Below, piece by piece: positions 21,131 to 33,413 of a stretch of 64,000 nt of DNA. A program made the translations under genes and the position numbers. The stretch spans positions 930,001 through 994,000 of the forward strand of contig LUGG01000023.1 of NCBI GenBank assembly GCA_001683735.1, in the 5' to 3' direction. A model generated the notes under the pieces. It was not told where the DNA came from. It made no database searches and saw nothing but the letters and a program-made list of their open reading frames with translations. Source of the stretch: Grifola frondosa. Lineage: Eukaryota > Basidiomycota > Agaricomycetes > Polyporales > Grifolaceae. The first letter of the stretch is position 1. The number at the start of each line of letters is the position of its first letter.

Positions 21131-24100
21131 CTATGATCGAGGTGCAGGGAGACCTGAGGAAGGCCCTCCGATTTCCGTGAGCTGGGAAGGGGATCGAGTT
21201 TGCCCTTGTATTCGGGCAGGAATGCAGCATCTGTGTATGGACAACGCGTGGAAGGAGATCCCTTATAAATGGGAGTGAAGCTTGCTGCGCATATCTCAAA
21301 ATCTGTGAATTCATCGTAGGAGATCTCCACAGCGTTTCTTGGGTTGCGGTCTCCCGCAGCGATTCGTTGGCGTGCCTGAGAAGAATTTAGATGACCTCGT
21401 ACGGATGGCAAGCGAAATGGCACTCACCTGCGCTACGATCTTGGGATCTGGATTGAGGTCTAGCAAACGTCGAGCAAACTTCGCTGCTGTCGCATGGTTG
21501 TTTGCCTTCGCAAAGACGCCGATAGCACTCCGCAGCGCGATCTGCAAATGCGGGGGCTGCATTTGGCAATGCGTGAAATAAGCTGCAAGCTCCAGGCTTC
21601 GTCGGATGTTTTCAGGCTCTTCCTGAGCGACACGTCGACGCTCCAACTCAAGAGTGACACCGAGGAGGTATTCCCTCGACAAGGTAACGAGGTCGCGCCA
21701 CTTTACAAATGATACAATTCAGCGACATATGATAATGATCACATTGAAAACCTCGTACCTCTTTCGCTTCGGTATCAGAGGATATTGATACCAATAGGAG
21801 AGCTCGTAATACGGAGCGGAACACAGACTGCGCTTCTGAAAGCTTTGTTTCCCGATACAGCCCGGAAACCCTCCGAGAGCTCAGAGCGAACAGAATGCAG
21901 AGTTCGCACTGCAACAGGAAGCACACGGCTCGGAGAAGATTCGTCCGCGTTGCGTCTGATGTGGAGTTGGAGCGGTGGCAACGAGGCCATAGGAGAGAGG
22001 TAAACATGCGAAGAACGATAAATAGAAAGGAAAAGAGGCTTGAGAAGAGTGACATTGACCACTCCGAATTGACGGTTCAGTAGCTGTAAAAGGTGATTCA
22101 CATCATACTCAGAAACATATGACAAGAAGACTAACCTGCATAGCCGAATCGAACGACCCAGCAGCCACATGGTCAGCGGCAAATGGTGAGTTACGCGCCC
22201 ATAGCTCCGTTTCGCTGACCCCAGGTGCAGCTCCCGCTCCAAGATCAACATCTTCCTCTACAAGCTCCTCGCCTTTATCAACTTCGAGGGTACCTTCGTC
22301 GGCGTCAGCATCCAAGTCCCACGCGCCCTCCTCAGCAGCGATCTCTTCCACCGTCTCTTCTTCCTTCGCCCAATCGTCCAGTGCGGATGAAGCTGCAGCA
22401 CCAGCAGTATCATGTCCATTGACATACGGAATGTCCGCGCCACCTTCCAGATTGCCATTTGCAAGCGCACGGTCAAAGAAGCTTTCTCCCGTGGAGAATG
22501 ATGGCCAATTAAGATTTGTAGTTGCGGTCACCACTGGAGGAGGTTTCAGTGTGGACGGACCATATGAAGGCACATCGTCGACGTCTGCTTCAGTCAGACC
22601 GGCAGCTTCCAAAATCTCCAATGCGATATCATCGAGACCGTTGGTTTTGGCAGTCAGATATGCCAAAGGATCTGCGCTCGCATATAAGTAACGACCACAA
22701 ATTTTGAAGCAGCCATCTAACACTCACGCATCCCCACATCTCTCAAGACAGAAATCCTGCCCAGGACATCACCAGCATACAACGCGTTATGGAATCTTGA
22801 CATCGGGTCTCCTCGAGCATCAGCAATTTTCTGCATCTTGGATAACTTGTCTATGCTTCCGGTGGCAAGGTATAGGAAGGACAAACGATCGAATTTCTTA
22901 GTCTGTTGATACGCCTTCTCGACGATCTATTTAAGATGCGTCAATGAACCTTTCATAGAGGATCTAGATTGCCGTACCTGGTGATTGCCTTGTTTCAATG
23001 CCTGCTGTGCTAAACGCTCCCAACACTCAGGTCGGTCAATCGCACGTGCAGTTTCCAAAGCGACATCAAGATTGCCACACTCGATAGCCAAGTCGAACCT
23101 TGTGTTCTTATCTTGAACGAAGTGCAGCGCAATCTACATTGCATGGATGATAAATTGAACATTCCAAGAGGAAGTGGAAGCCATGGTACAAACCTCTGGG
23201 AATCCCTTTTGTTGCAGATACGCGATGATACTCTGTCCCAAGAGGTTAGACGTGCGAATGATATATAGCATTTCCTCATGGTTGTTCCGCAGCAGAGCGA
23301 GCTTGAAACGATACTCGGTTGGGTCGATGGTAATAGTCCGAGGTCGAGCAGAGCGGTCCAAGCAGTAGACCGTCTTACCCTTGACGCGCGTCAGATACAC
23401 AGGGTTGTCCAAGGTACAGATAACACCGTGGTCGCTGTGAAAAACGTGGGAACGTAAGCAGCATGATTTTATTTTATTTTACAGGGTTGTAAGCTCACCC
23501 TTGTGCAAGGCAGTACTTGATATGGTTGAGCGTTGAGTAAATGAATACCCCAGAGTCATCCCAAGCACCCGACTTGATACGAATGGTCTCATGAATGAGG
23601 GTGTGCTGGGTGAAGTTCTTGTTCGCAATGGTGATTGCTAGGGACGATCATTCTTATAAGCAATACTGACTAGATAGGGATATTAAACGGTGACGCACTA
23701 TGCTTGCTCAAAAGCGCAACCAACGATCCATCGGCGCTCCATACAACGTACTTCACACGGCGGGGTAGTAATTTCCGCCAGGCTCTTTTGCTGCTGAATG
23801 TCATACAACACAACGGATGCTGCAGAGCTGAGGATAAGACTAGCGGTTCCTCCATAAAATATCTCGTTGGTCTGAACGGGGGGCTTGATGGTCTTTACAA
23901 CCGAATTGGACAGGTCGCGAACTTCGATGAGCTGAGTTGAAATGAAAGGAGCGCAAAAGTCAAATGGCAAATCCATAGGCGTATAGAAGAAAGCACTGAA
24001 CCTGAGTTGTCTTGTTCAAAACTGCAAACCTATTTCTCGCCACAAAGATTGCTGCATGACCGCTGCCTCTCTGTCCATCAGTTGACGAATCTTTCACTTC

Positions 24101-25536
24101 TCAACGGCATCCTTTGGCAGAGCGGTAAGTTCGTAAAGACCATTGTCGGATGAGATTGTCAACACTACAGCACGTTCGGCTGGGTTATAACTAAGGGTCC
24201 TCGGCGGCACATATGGGCTCCCGAATTTGCGTACACTGAGCAGTCCGATATCAGATCCCGTATTGATGTCATAGGCGCGAACGTATTTGTCCCGGACGTA
24301 ATATAGGGTGTCGCCGTGCATAGCAAACGCAGGCCGTTCACGCTCCAGTTTGAACACAATTAGACCATTGTCATGACCTACAAATGTGTTAGAATGAGGC
24401 ATGTGAGAGCAATTTTATTCGAACACACCGGCGGCGAAGAGATTCAGCTCGGGGTGAGCCGCCAGAACCCAGAACCGGTCATGCTCTCTTCTGAAAGTCT
24501 GCACAGCGATCTCTTTGTCAAATCCCAGACACGGACTGTCTTGTCCTCTCCGCATGAAACAATGAGCTCGTGCTTTGGATGAAACAATGCAGTCGAGACA
24601 TTGTTGAAGTGACCTCTACATGCATCTACCTCCCATGCCTTCGTCTCGCTCATTCTCCATATCTTGATCTGACGATCATCAGCAGCAGAGACGATAAGCG
24701 GGAGAGTCGGATGGAAGGCCGCGAAATTGACGCCCCGGTCATGTCCTTCAAGGACATACTTGACCGTGGAGAAGTTATCAAAGGTATCAAATGTGCCTGG
24801 TGCTGAGTTCGGAGTGTTCTTGCGGAGTCCTGAGATGTCCCAGACGGACTGTCTGGTCTTGAGAAGCGGACACGATGAGATCCTCCTTCGGGTGGAACTG
24901 CGCCGACATCACATAATGTGAGTGTCCTGTGAGAATAGCAATGCAGTTTCGCGATGTGCTATTCCAGATACGAATTGTTTGGTCGTCAGAAGCGGATAGC
25001 TAGATTGGATGCGGGCATGAGAATCGTGACAAATTACACAGGGATAACACTTACAATCCAAGGCATCTCGTGGTGAAATTGTACAGTGCGAACATAGTCA
25101 AGATGTCCATGCAGAGTGAAAAGGCAGCGTCTACTCTGGGGTCGAATATCTGTAACTTGTGAGGCTACCAGAGATTGCGCATATGATGGTAGGCTTACCC
25201 CAGACTTTGATTTTGTAATCATCCCCTCCTGTGACAAGAAGTGCTCGACTGGGATGGATGGCAACACCTCGCACAGGACCTGCGTTTCCTGCATGAACAC
25301 ATTGCTTATGGTAACACAGCGTGACACGGACCTTCATGCTCCTCGAACCTGTCCACCAACACGCCCATCCTGTAATTCCATAATTGAACGCTTCCATTAT
25401 GCAACGAAGCGGCGAGCAGCGGTTGCGTTGGGTGAAATGCGAGTCCTGACCACAGCTCAAGAGACCAGCATTGTAATGCAGGCTTGCACAACATACCTTT
25501 GACGCGATTGCTCTTGGACTCGAATTTTGTTAACAT
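21131..25536 (-). CDS. COP1: Coatomer subunit alpha (COPI), with three frame breaks
   Basis: Alpha subunit of the COPI coat, which carries vesicles from Golgi to ER and binds KKXX-type cargo through its WD40 domain. The start at 25536 gives [14 protein letters not shown], followed after an intron by [19 protein letters not shown]40 repeats continue through [46 protein letters not shown] and [18 protein letters not shown]. The central region has [17 protein letters not shown] and [19 protein letters not shown], and the C-terminal domain [20 protein letters not shown] and [17 protein letters not shown], ending near LPAPRS at 21131. Three breaks occur: one extra base near 23756 (between EITTPP and VKYVVW), one extra near 21843 (between SGNK and LSEAQSVF), and one missing base in a C run near 21184. 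COPI alpha is essential and normally single copy, so sequence errors are likely. Shares an upstream region with the XPG-like gene. Confidence 0.95.
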
Positions 25537-25844
25537 GACCGACATGCTGGCGAGGGAGGCTACGGCCAACGACGCGTACTAACAAATTGTATGATATGAG
25601 GAGATATTTGAACGAAGTGCCGTACGTTGTCAATGGCTGAAGTTGTGGAGGTCGCAGTCACTACTGGCGACGTGGAAGCACTTGTGTTGGACGTTTCAGG
25701 TACAGCGACGTAGTTCTAATTATGGTTATTATGTTTATTTAAGTGAAACATAAGGTTTTCCGCGTGTCTGATGGAACTGCGACGCAACCATAGTACGATC
25801 TAGTTTCATTCGTCTCCCGTTTGTATCATTTATTGCATCTGCGT
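25537..25844. promoter_or_regulatory. Shared upstream region of coatomer alpha and the XPG-like gene
   Basis: 308 bp between divergent start codons. AT-rich stretches near 25720-25745. No specific element assigned. Confidence 0.4.
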
Positions 25845-28538
25845 ATGGGTGTTCTTGGTCTCGCGCCTTTTCTACAGAAGATTTGGTGAGCCTTCTGAGA
25901 ACATGAGATGGTTGCCAGTTCCTGACGGCGACGTGAAGTCCTGAAGCTATAAAGACTTTACCAAATAGACTCAAGTCTTTGAGCGGAAAGACTGTTGTCA
26001 TGTGGGCCATATCCCCGTAGATTCTAATCACGTATACTAATCCTACCAATTAGTGATGGCACACTCATAACGCAGCGCCTGCACTTTGCGCCAATGCCCC
26101 ATCCATATAGGCATGTTCTCGGATGGTACCGTATTATGCAAGAACTCAAGGAGTGCGATGTGAATGCAATCTGCGTCTTCGATGGAATGGAAAGGAGCCA
26201 TGCTAAAGGGAGGGAGGCAAGTCTTCTATCCGTTTCACAGTTTTGTGAGGCTAAGCTATTGTAGTTGGAAAGACGGCGTGATATGCGACGCCAAGATGCT
26301 GCGCGTAGTGGCCTGGAGGCAGAACGGTTACGTAGGCTCACCAAATTGCGTCGTCATGTTAGGGCGTGGCGTTCATTGGAAGGCTCTGAGCTTGACCGTG
26401 TGGCAACGACCGTGCGGAAGTTGGTCCAAGAATTTAACAATATGACATCGGTTCCTTTAAGCACGTTCTGCGATGATATAGACGACATGGGCTTTGATGC
26501 TCTGTTTCAGGAATTACATGTTAAACCATCAATCGGTACGTCGTCGAAGATCATTGCTAACGAGAAGTAATGACGTTTCTGTGCTTCTAGATGAAGATGC
26601 CACAACTAAGAAGAAGTCTAGGAACACGTCGTTGTCCCCTCGGAGCAAAGTTGACAGAGTTATCAAGACTCGTGCAGAGGTCGGAAAGAACATTCTCGTG
26701 TTAGAAGGAACTTTTGACGAGCAACGTAAAGCCATTTCATTTGCCATATCCGACGAGAAGCTGAGCTTTATGCTAGTGGACACATTACTCAAGGCCACAC
26801 GAGTACCCAGCGCGCCAGGAGAAACACTCGCAGGTATGTATGGCTTTATGTTCGGTATTATGCGAACAACACCAAAACGTTCTATTAGCCACAGCCGAGG
26901 AGAAAGCGAAAGCGAGGGACTTGTTAACGTCCATTCACGCTCTGGCGGCTGACAATGATTCCGAGGCTCATACAGATGTCCCTATCCCTTCAAACGTCCT
27001 TATCCCTTCAGACGTCCCTATCCCTTCAGACGTCCCTATCCCTTCAGACGTCCCTATCCCTTCAGATAAACCCAAGATAGGTATGTATCGATCCTTCCTT
27101 TCGCTGGAGATAATGATCAAGCCTCCGTCTTGTTCGTCCAGTTACTTGGCTGACATCTGTTCTTGCGAATTTGGTGGATGCCACCGGTGACGAACATGAT
27201 TCTGTAGTCGACAATAAAACGTCAAAGAAGACCTCTGTAATACCTGAAAAATTGTCTACCGCCGAGGCTAAAACTTTCGATTCATCATCCTCTGTTGGAT
27301 TTAATGGAGAGCAAGATCTGCCATTTTCTCAAGGAGCTCGTGTAGGATCTGAAGGCACCCCTGAAGTCCCAGAAGTCTCGTCCACCATCGGCAAGCAAGC
27401 ATATGGGCCGTCATCTTCGGTCCCTACAATGCAGACTGATGAGCCATACCGCCACACCGATCAAGTCTTCAGGGATACTTCACCCGCTCCGTGTGACACG
27501 GCGATCGAGTTACCACCAGAAGACCTTTTGCTGGCTATGGCATCTCTTTATGTCCAATACCGGGAAAGTATCTCCGATCTGGCTTCACTTTCAGAACTGC
27601 CTTCAGTCACACCCTCCGCTGCTGCAAGTACGTCAATATCGGAGGAAGAAGCCGTTGAAGCACGTACAGCTTACGCCATGTCAAAAAACCAGCATCAGCT
27701 AACCATCGAAGAGGGTATTTTTTGGGATCAGCTGTTGGATACGACGAAGCTGGATGAACCTGGGAGTTGAAGGAAGTTGAAGCCACAATCACAGCGCTCA
27801 CAGAGAAAAGTTCATCAATTTCCGAATCTTATGAGCGACGGACGCATCCACCTACGACCCAAACATATCACGAGAGCAAGAGCATTCTTCGAGCATTAGG
27901 CGTTCCCTGCATTGAGTCAGATGGACCGTTCGAGGCAGAGGCTCTTGCCTCCGCATTGGTGATTAATGGTTATGCAGACTATGTCGCGAGCGAAGACACA
28001 GTAAATTCTTCCGGTTTTATCTGTTATGCATATTTACTAATTATTATTATTTTGCTATAGGACGTGCTGATCTACGAAGCACCCCTCATACGCAACATTT
28101 CCAGCCGGACAGGACCAATCGTTATGATATCCGCCGCAGAAGTGCGCTCATTCCTTCAGCTCGACCGCGAGCGATTCATCGACTTTGCCCTGCTACTTGG
28201 GACGGATTTCTCACAACGAATCAAGAACATCGGCCCCACCGCGCTCTCAAATTTATTCGTGAGTACGGCTCGATCGAGCGCGTACTCGAATATGAGAAGC
28301 GGTATCCGCCCGTGTCTCACACGACGCCTATCTAGCTCAAGTTAGCCTCGCAAGACTCGTATTCCAGACATTGCCGCCAATACCAGACGCGAAACTCCTC
28401 ATACCGGGGAAGGGTGACGAAGAAGAAGTTGCCAGGATCTTGGAGGAATGCGGACTGGAGAGCATCGCAACGCAAAGTTGGGATTATCCTGATGCTCTAG
28501 TCGGGAACTACTTCGATGATGACCCAAGCCCTTTCTAA
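25845..28538 (+). CDS. XPG/FEN1-like PIN-domain nuclease (three frame breaks)
   Basis: Structure-specific 5' nuclease family member, probably nuclear and acting in DNA repair or replication. The N-region starts MGVLGLAPFLQKI at 25845, then LPNRLKSLSGKTVVIDGTL, RLHFAPMPHPYRH and CVFDGMERSHAKGRE. Catalytic-site segments of the I-region are ESDGPFEAEALASALV and DYVASEDTDVLIYEAP, followed by LLLGTDFSQRIKNIGP (helix-hairpin-type DNA-binding part). A long Ser/Thr-rich linker (about 26600-27700) separates N- and I-regions, as in XPG-type proteins; it contains a hexapeptide repeat. The intron after GRE uses a GC donor (GAG|GCAAGT). Breaks lie near 27763 (one base missing in a G run), 28244 (two extra, CT doubled) and 28319 (two extra, CA doubled). 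The last frame ends YFDDDPSPF at 28538. The last 400 bp have a decayed copy at 56.1 kb. Confidence 0.85.
26975..27064 (+). repeat. Five tandem 18-bp units coding DVPIPS
   Basis: Five consecutive 18-bp units inside the XPG-like linker. In frame they read DVPIPS, NVLIPS and then DVPIPS three times. Units 3 to 5 are identical in DNA, a sign of recent expansion. It is a coding minisatellite, not a CRISPR-type array. Confidence 0.9.
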
Positions 28539-28889
28539 TCTCGGATCGTCTTCGTCGCTCGTATTTCCCACAAGATCATCAGCATCGTCTCCATACACAT
28601 TACACGCTCTGCCTAGCCGTCTAGTCTGTATCGTCATACACCGGGATCTCATCCTCATTATCTATGAAACTATTGTTAGGACGGATTCTACCATGCACAG
28701 ATAAGGGGAATGGTTCTCGACTTTGGTGGATGCCGCATATTTCACTGGGATATGTTTGGTTTAAGATTATTCCCGCAGATGCATCCAGCGGAGGAAGTAC
28801 AAGCACAGTACAGATCTTTATACGTTCGGATTAACGTGGGTCAGTAGCATATACATCAGTCTATGATACTCTCTTACATCTGGCCCTGT
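28539..28889. other. Convergent intergenic region
   Basis: Between two convergent 3' ends, duplicated at about 56440-56770. No gene seen. Confidence 0.4.
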
Positions 28890-29663
28890 TCAATAGATAC
28901 CAGGTATCAACCTATACGGCACACTGTCTGCCCAGCTAACCCACTCCTTTCCGAAAGACTTCTTCAGCACTTTATCCTCCGTCGGCGTCCGCTTGACCAG
29001 GTTCACCAACATATACGTAGTCCACGCCGTCCAGACATAGCCCACACCCCTGCCGAGCTCCCCCGTACACTCCATCAGCCACGTGCCTCCGCTTGCATGA
29101 CAAAGAAATGTTCCCACCGAGCCTACAATGAGGCCAATGTAGCTTGGGTGCCGCACTACGGCGTACGGTCCGCTTGTTACGAGTCGGTGGTTGTTACGGA
29201 GTGTCAGTTCGTAGGTAAAGAATCTCCCCAACGTGCGATAGCACTGGATACGGATAAATCCCCCCAGCGCCCCGAGCATGCAACCTAAAACAAAGATGCG
29301 CGAGATTCTGAGCCGATTCTCTGAACCGGGTTCGACAACAAGAGCCGAAAGGACCCGTTGTGCAAGTTCGAAGGAGGGATTAGCTCGTGCAAGGAGCACG
29401 GCGACTTCGCATAGGCTGCCCGCCCAAACGAGTAGCTGCGAAGCGTTGTTACTACTATCCATACTGCGTACGCGCGACAGAGGTACGTGTATGCATACCT
29501 TGGCGATGCCTGTGACTGATCTCACGGTCTTCACGAAGATGCGTTCCCCAAAAGGAACATCCTTTAAAAGCTCATCGGGTTGAGGCGGAGGTACCGGAGG
29601 TGTTGTAGAGATGTGGTTGAAAAGTGCGGCGAGGAAGACGAAGGGGATCTTGACTGGGGACAT
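28890..29663 (-). CDS. Isoprenylcysteine methyltransferase-like membrane protein, copy 1
   Basis: Member of the ICMT/PEMT-like methyltransferase fold. One open frame of 257 aa without intron. Hydrophobic N-terminus, then MDSSNNASQLLVWAGSLCEVAVLL, a second membrane stretch, and the hallmark C-terminal block GRFFTYELTLRNNHRLVTS, GPYAVVRHPSYIGLIVGSVG, followed by LVNLVKRTPTEDKVLKKSFG and KEWVSWADSVPYRLIPGIY. The RHPSYIG block and the E..L...FG..W motif bind S-adenosylmethionine and shape the active site in ICMT. The family role, carboxyl methylation of prenylated proteins at the ER, is inferred. Convergent with the XPG-like gene 350 bp away. Confidence 0.85.
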   Translation of the reverse strand: MSPVKIPFVFLAALFNHISTTPPVPPPQPDELLKDVPFGERIFVKTVRSVTGIAKVCIHVPLSRVRSMDSSNNASQLLVWAGSLCEVAVLLARANPSFELAQRVLSALVVEPGSENRLRISRIFVLGCMLGALGGFIRIQCYRTLGRFFTYELTLRNNHRLVTSGPYAVVRHPSYIGLIVGSVGTFLCHASGGTWLMECTGELGRGVGYVWTAWTTYMLVNLVKRTPTEDKVLKKSFGKEWVSWADSVPYRLIPGIY

Positions 29664-30062
29664 TGTGGTGTATCCGGAACGAAAGCAAGATAGTCGCTTG
29701 GTATGGCAGCGGTGGGTATTTATTGCCTTCGGCTCAGCGGAATCTATGTTTACACCTCTTGTCTTGTGCTCTCATAGGTCTTGTGTTCACAGAAGCCATC
29801 GCTTCAATCCCGATACCTGATTCTCATGTGCCGTCTTGCCGAAGACTAACAGCATGACCGCTCCTTTCCCGTGTTCTATACAGAGAATGCAGCAATGCAC
29901 TAGACGGACCGACGCAAGGGACCATGAACCACCCGGAAAGACCTCCGGCCTGTGCCTTTTTATCTTTTGGTGACACCCACAACTATGTCTCTTGGCGCTA
30001 CTCACGCCTGAACCTCCCCCCTCTTAAGCTGACACCCCCTCAGTTCTGACTCAGTTCTGTCT

Positions 30063-31025
30063 TAGATAATCCATACCCATATCGTGAAGTAGGTCCATAC
30101 CTCTCTCGAAGTTGAAATTTTTCAAAAGGATCGGTGTTGACTGAGTCCCTTCTCGGTGCTGCTGTTACACTCGTCAGTCACTTCCTGCACAGAGCTGCGG
30201 CGGAGTTTCATTTGCATATAGTAACCATCGACACTCGGATGCACAGCAATGAATCTGAAGGTGCCGATCGCAAATCGGCTTGTGTGAGCTTGTGTGACTC
30301 TTGTGATTGACTTTTGAAGGGGGTGTTACAAACGATATCATTCGCAGGACCCAGGAGCTTGCTTATTATACTATGTGATGGATCTCTCTTGTCCAATGTG
30401 AGTTCAGTCATTTTATTTATCTGTCGGATCGAATTTTGGGCGCAGGATGTATTCGGTGCGGCTTACCTTGGCGCTTTTCTGGGCGCTTGCGGAACGGTGA
30501 GTCGTGAACTTACCACAAACATGTACAGCTGGGAGTCTTCCTTATTTTCTACGACTGTATTCATCGACAAAATGTGCATTCTCTATCGTCCAGAGATAGT
30601 CCGCTTTTCTCCCCCGGAGCGACCACTTATGCGATTATAAGAACGCTGATTTAAACCAATGCAGTCCAGTGTCATGTCACATCATATGATCCATTCCTAA
30701 CGAATGGACATATGTCGCGCAGAGTTGATCTTGCACGTTAAACTCAATGCAATAAAAGTGGAAGCGACACAACGTAATCCTGTGAGTTTCAAGCTTCAGG
30801 TTAGCGCGGGACTTTGAATTGGTCCATTTTAGCTCAATGCAAATTGAAGTCCAGTACGTACCCTTGACGGCATGGAGGGATGACTGAGCCCACGATTTTG
30901 CCGCTGATCAGAACGCTAGTCCTAAAAATTTGTCCAATTCTAGTGATTCTCGGTATATTTCAGACACTATCAACGTGAAGTAGCCGCGCAACCTCCTTCT
31001 TGATCCCACGGCGCGTACTTCTCGA
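30063..31025. other. Intergenic, no supported gene
   Basis: Upstream of metacaspase 1. A 108-codon frame (30314-30640, plus) has no recognised domain. Confidence 0.4.
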
Positions 31026-32961
31026 ATGCAGCGTTCCGAAAACCGCCTCAATTGTATGGGAAAACTACAATCAGGCTTTCGTTGGGAATCTCGTGTCCAA
31101 GCACGCTCTTCTCCCGCGCTCCGGTTAGAGGAGCTTCAACGCTTGTTGAAGCAATTCCTTAAAGGTCGCAGTGTCGATTACGATGGGAGCCCAGAGCGTG
31201 AACATCCTGAAAGTTCTTCTTGTTATCCCCTAATGATTCGCCCACCTTGGAAGAAAGCCCTCTGTATCGGCTTGCGCTACGGGAATCTCAGGAAAATTCA
31301 TGAGGATCTCGAGCTGACAGGAGCGCATAATGACCCCGAACGCATGCGCAAACTACTTGTCGGTGAGACCCTATTTCAATGATTCTCCCGAGAATATACC
31401 TTGAAGAGCTTATAGATCACTACGAGTATAAAGAAGAGGATATCGTGATTTTACGGGATGATAACGGCTTGGAGCCAACAAAAGATCTTATAACTAAGGT
31501 CGGGCCCTTTTTTTTTTAATATCATGTAGTTCGTTCAAGATGCTCTGCCATGGTCGACTCGTTACGGTTAGAAAATGCAAGACCTTGTGAGAGGAGCACA
31601 GCCTGGGGACCACTTTGTTTTCCATTGTGAGTATCATCCGTGCAGCATGTGACTATCATGACTCATAAATTTTCCTCAGTTTCCGGACACGGCTCGCAAG
31701 TGGATGCTATAGCTGACCCAAACGAAATCGATGGTCGTGATGAGGGTGAAACCGTACTCGTTCTAAACAATGTGTTTTGAATTCTGAGATCTTTGAGTGC
31801 AGTCATCTGGCCGTACGATGTCAAACTTGATATAGATGATAATGGTCAATTGAGAGTCCAGAATTTCATAAGGGATGATGTGCGAGTGATATGGACCGTA
31901 CACTAATTAAAGGTTCTCATATCACGCCATTTACAGGACATCAAAAGGTATCTGGTGGACCGCCTGCCTCCTCGTGTTCGGTTGGCTGTATGCGAGAATG
32001 ATTTTATCAAGCTCAACCTCCTGATAGGCTGATGTTCTTGTTAATAGCTGGTATTCGACTGCTGTCACTCGGGAACGGCTGCAGGTGAGCTGTTTTCAAC
32101 TGTTCTACCCAACTTTAAGCACTGAGATGGGAAAGATTTGCCCTATAATTTCCATTTCAATGTCGACGAGGGGAATTTTATTCAAGAAGAATCTCCACGG
32201 AGGATCATATTAGCCAGGGGTAGTTCACCATATGGTGGTTGCACTCCCATTGACCATGGTTAGCCAATACACGAGGGCCGATTATCTTGCCGAAACGCAA
32301 AAACAGCCATTCAATCGTATCTATGACTGATAATACTGAAGGTTTCATAACGGAGTCTGGCATGCCCGAAGTCCGGGCTGTAACCGTCAAACCGACCTTC
32401 ACTCGTCAGTACAGTGCACCATCAGGTTTTGATACCCCTGCCGATGTCGTATGTACAACTCGTTAGCTCGAGCAGTCACTGCATGCCATTGATCTATCGT
32501 AGACCTCATGGGCAGCTTGTATGGATGATCAGTTGGGTTTCGACTGTCCGATCACAGGCGGCTTATTTATCCAGGTTGGTACGTTCTCACTATTTGTTTA
32601 AATTGCATACTGACAATTTCTCAGTTGTTCACATGCATTCTTGGTGAGGCGTACCTTAGAAACGATTAATTCATGACTTAACATAACATTAGACTGCAAT
32701 CCTGCCCAGACGCATCGAAACTTTCTTGAAACATTGACGCAAGGATCCTCACCTATTGGATAGTCGTAGCTACTGATATTGATATCTTCCACAGCATGGA
32801 GTTGGCTCATCAGTGCAAATCTTATAATCTTAATACAAAGGATGGAGAAATCTGCGTCATTCCGCGGCCTCAGGTACTTTCATGTTATATATGAATAGGA
32901 ATGGCGTTAATGGGCTTTTTCTCAGCTTGGCAGTCTTCGACACTCAGTGAGTCGGCGTTGA
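31026..32961 (+). CDS. Metacaspase 1 (caspase-fold cysteine peptidase)
   Basis: Fungal metacaspase of the C14 clan, cleaving after Arg/Lys and linked to stress and cell death. The first exon (31026-31362) carries a roughly 75-residue N-terminal extension; translation could instead begin nearer the domain, at MIRPPWKKALCIGLRY. The p20 region continues LTGAHNDPERMRKLL, EEDIVILRDDNG and MQDLVRGAQPGDHFVFH. The catalytic His is in FSGHGSQVDA (about 31682) and the catalytic Cys in LVFDCCHSGTAA (about 32048). Further exons give DLPYNFHFNVDEGNF, TSWAACMDDQLGFDC, ITGGLFIQ, LFTCILG and NPAQTHRNFLETLTQ, ending RPQ-LGSLRHSVSRR at 32961. Both catalytic residues are present. I see no frame break in the exons checked; the junctions after 32250 are less certain. 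Confidence 0.88.
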
Positions 32962-33413
32962 ACGAAGCGATGGGGTACGCTGACATTGTATTTAGCGCGA
33001 AATCTTGGACACGCTATTTGTGCTTTAGGCCGGACGCGTCACACCTGGTTATTTTCATTGTCATCTCATGCTATGTCTGTTGTCCGCATCTTGAGTCGCG
33101 CTCTGTATTGTGCATTCGTGCTCGTGTTGTGTTCTGCTTTCACCATTTTTTCGCACGTCTAGCACTACTTGCTGCCAAAGCTATCAAGGTCATTCAAAAA
33201 ATCATGTATCAATGTTCTGCCCAATGCTTAATTAGCGTGTCCATTGCAACCCAATGCTAACCACTCATTAACTGCAGCCAGAACTGGCACAACAAACAAG
33301 ACAGTATAAATTACCGACAATTACACTAGGTATAATGGTATATGGATATCATGTAGTGAAAAGCACTGTCCAAAAGGAACACGAACACTGAACAATAGTA
33401 GGCATCCCACCTA
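32962..33413. other. Convergent intergenic region
   Basis: Between the 3' ends of metacaspase 1 and AFI1. No coding signal. Confidence 0.4.

Larger units (their letters stand above)
28125..30062. repeat. Segmental duplication, copy 1 (source-like)
   Basis: The 3' end of the XPG-like gene, the methyltransferase gene and its upstream region recur in the same order and orientation at about 56086-58015. The intact reading frames here suggest this is the parental copy. Similarity starts in the segment coding SAAEVRSFLQLD and fades after the pyrimidine-rich stretch near 30050. Confidence 0.88.

Noticed and set aside
22119..22691. Plus-strand 190-codon Ser-rich frame
   Set aside because: Antisense shadow of the acidic part of coatomer alpha.
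26975..27064. Array of direct repeats considered as CRISPR-like
   Set aside because: Units are contiguous without spacers and are in frame inside a eukaryotic coding exon.
29465..29500. 35-nt GT..AG intron in methyltransferase copy 1
   Set aside because: Removing it puts a stop codon in frame at once, while reading through leaves one open frame of 257 codons.
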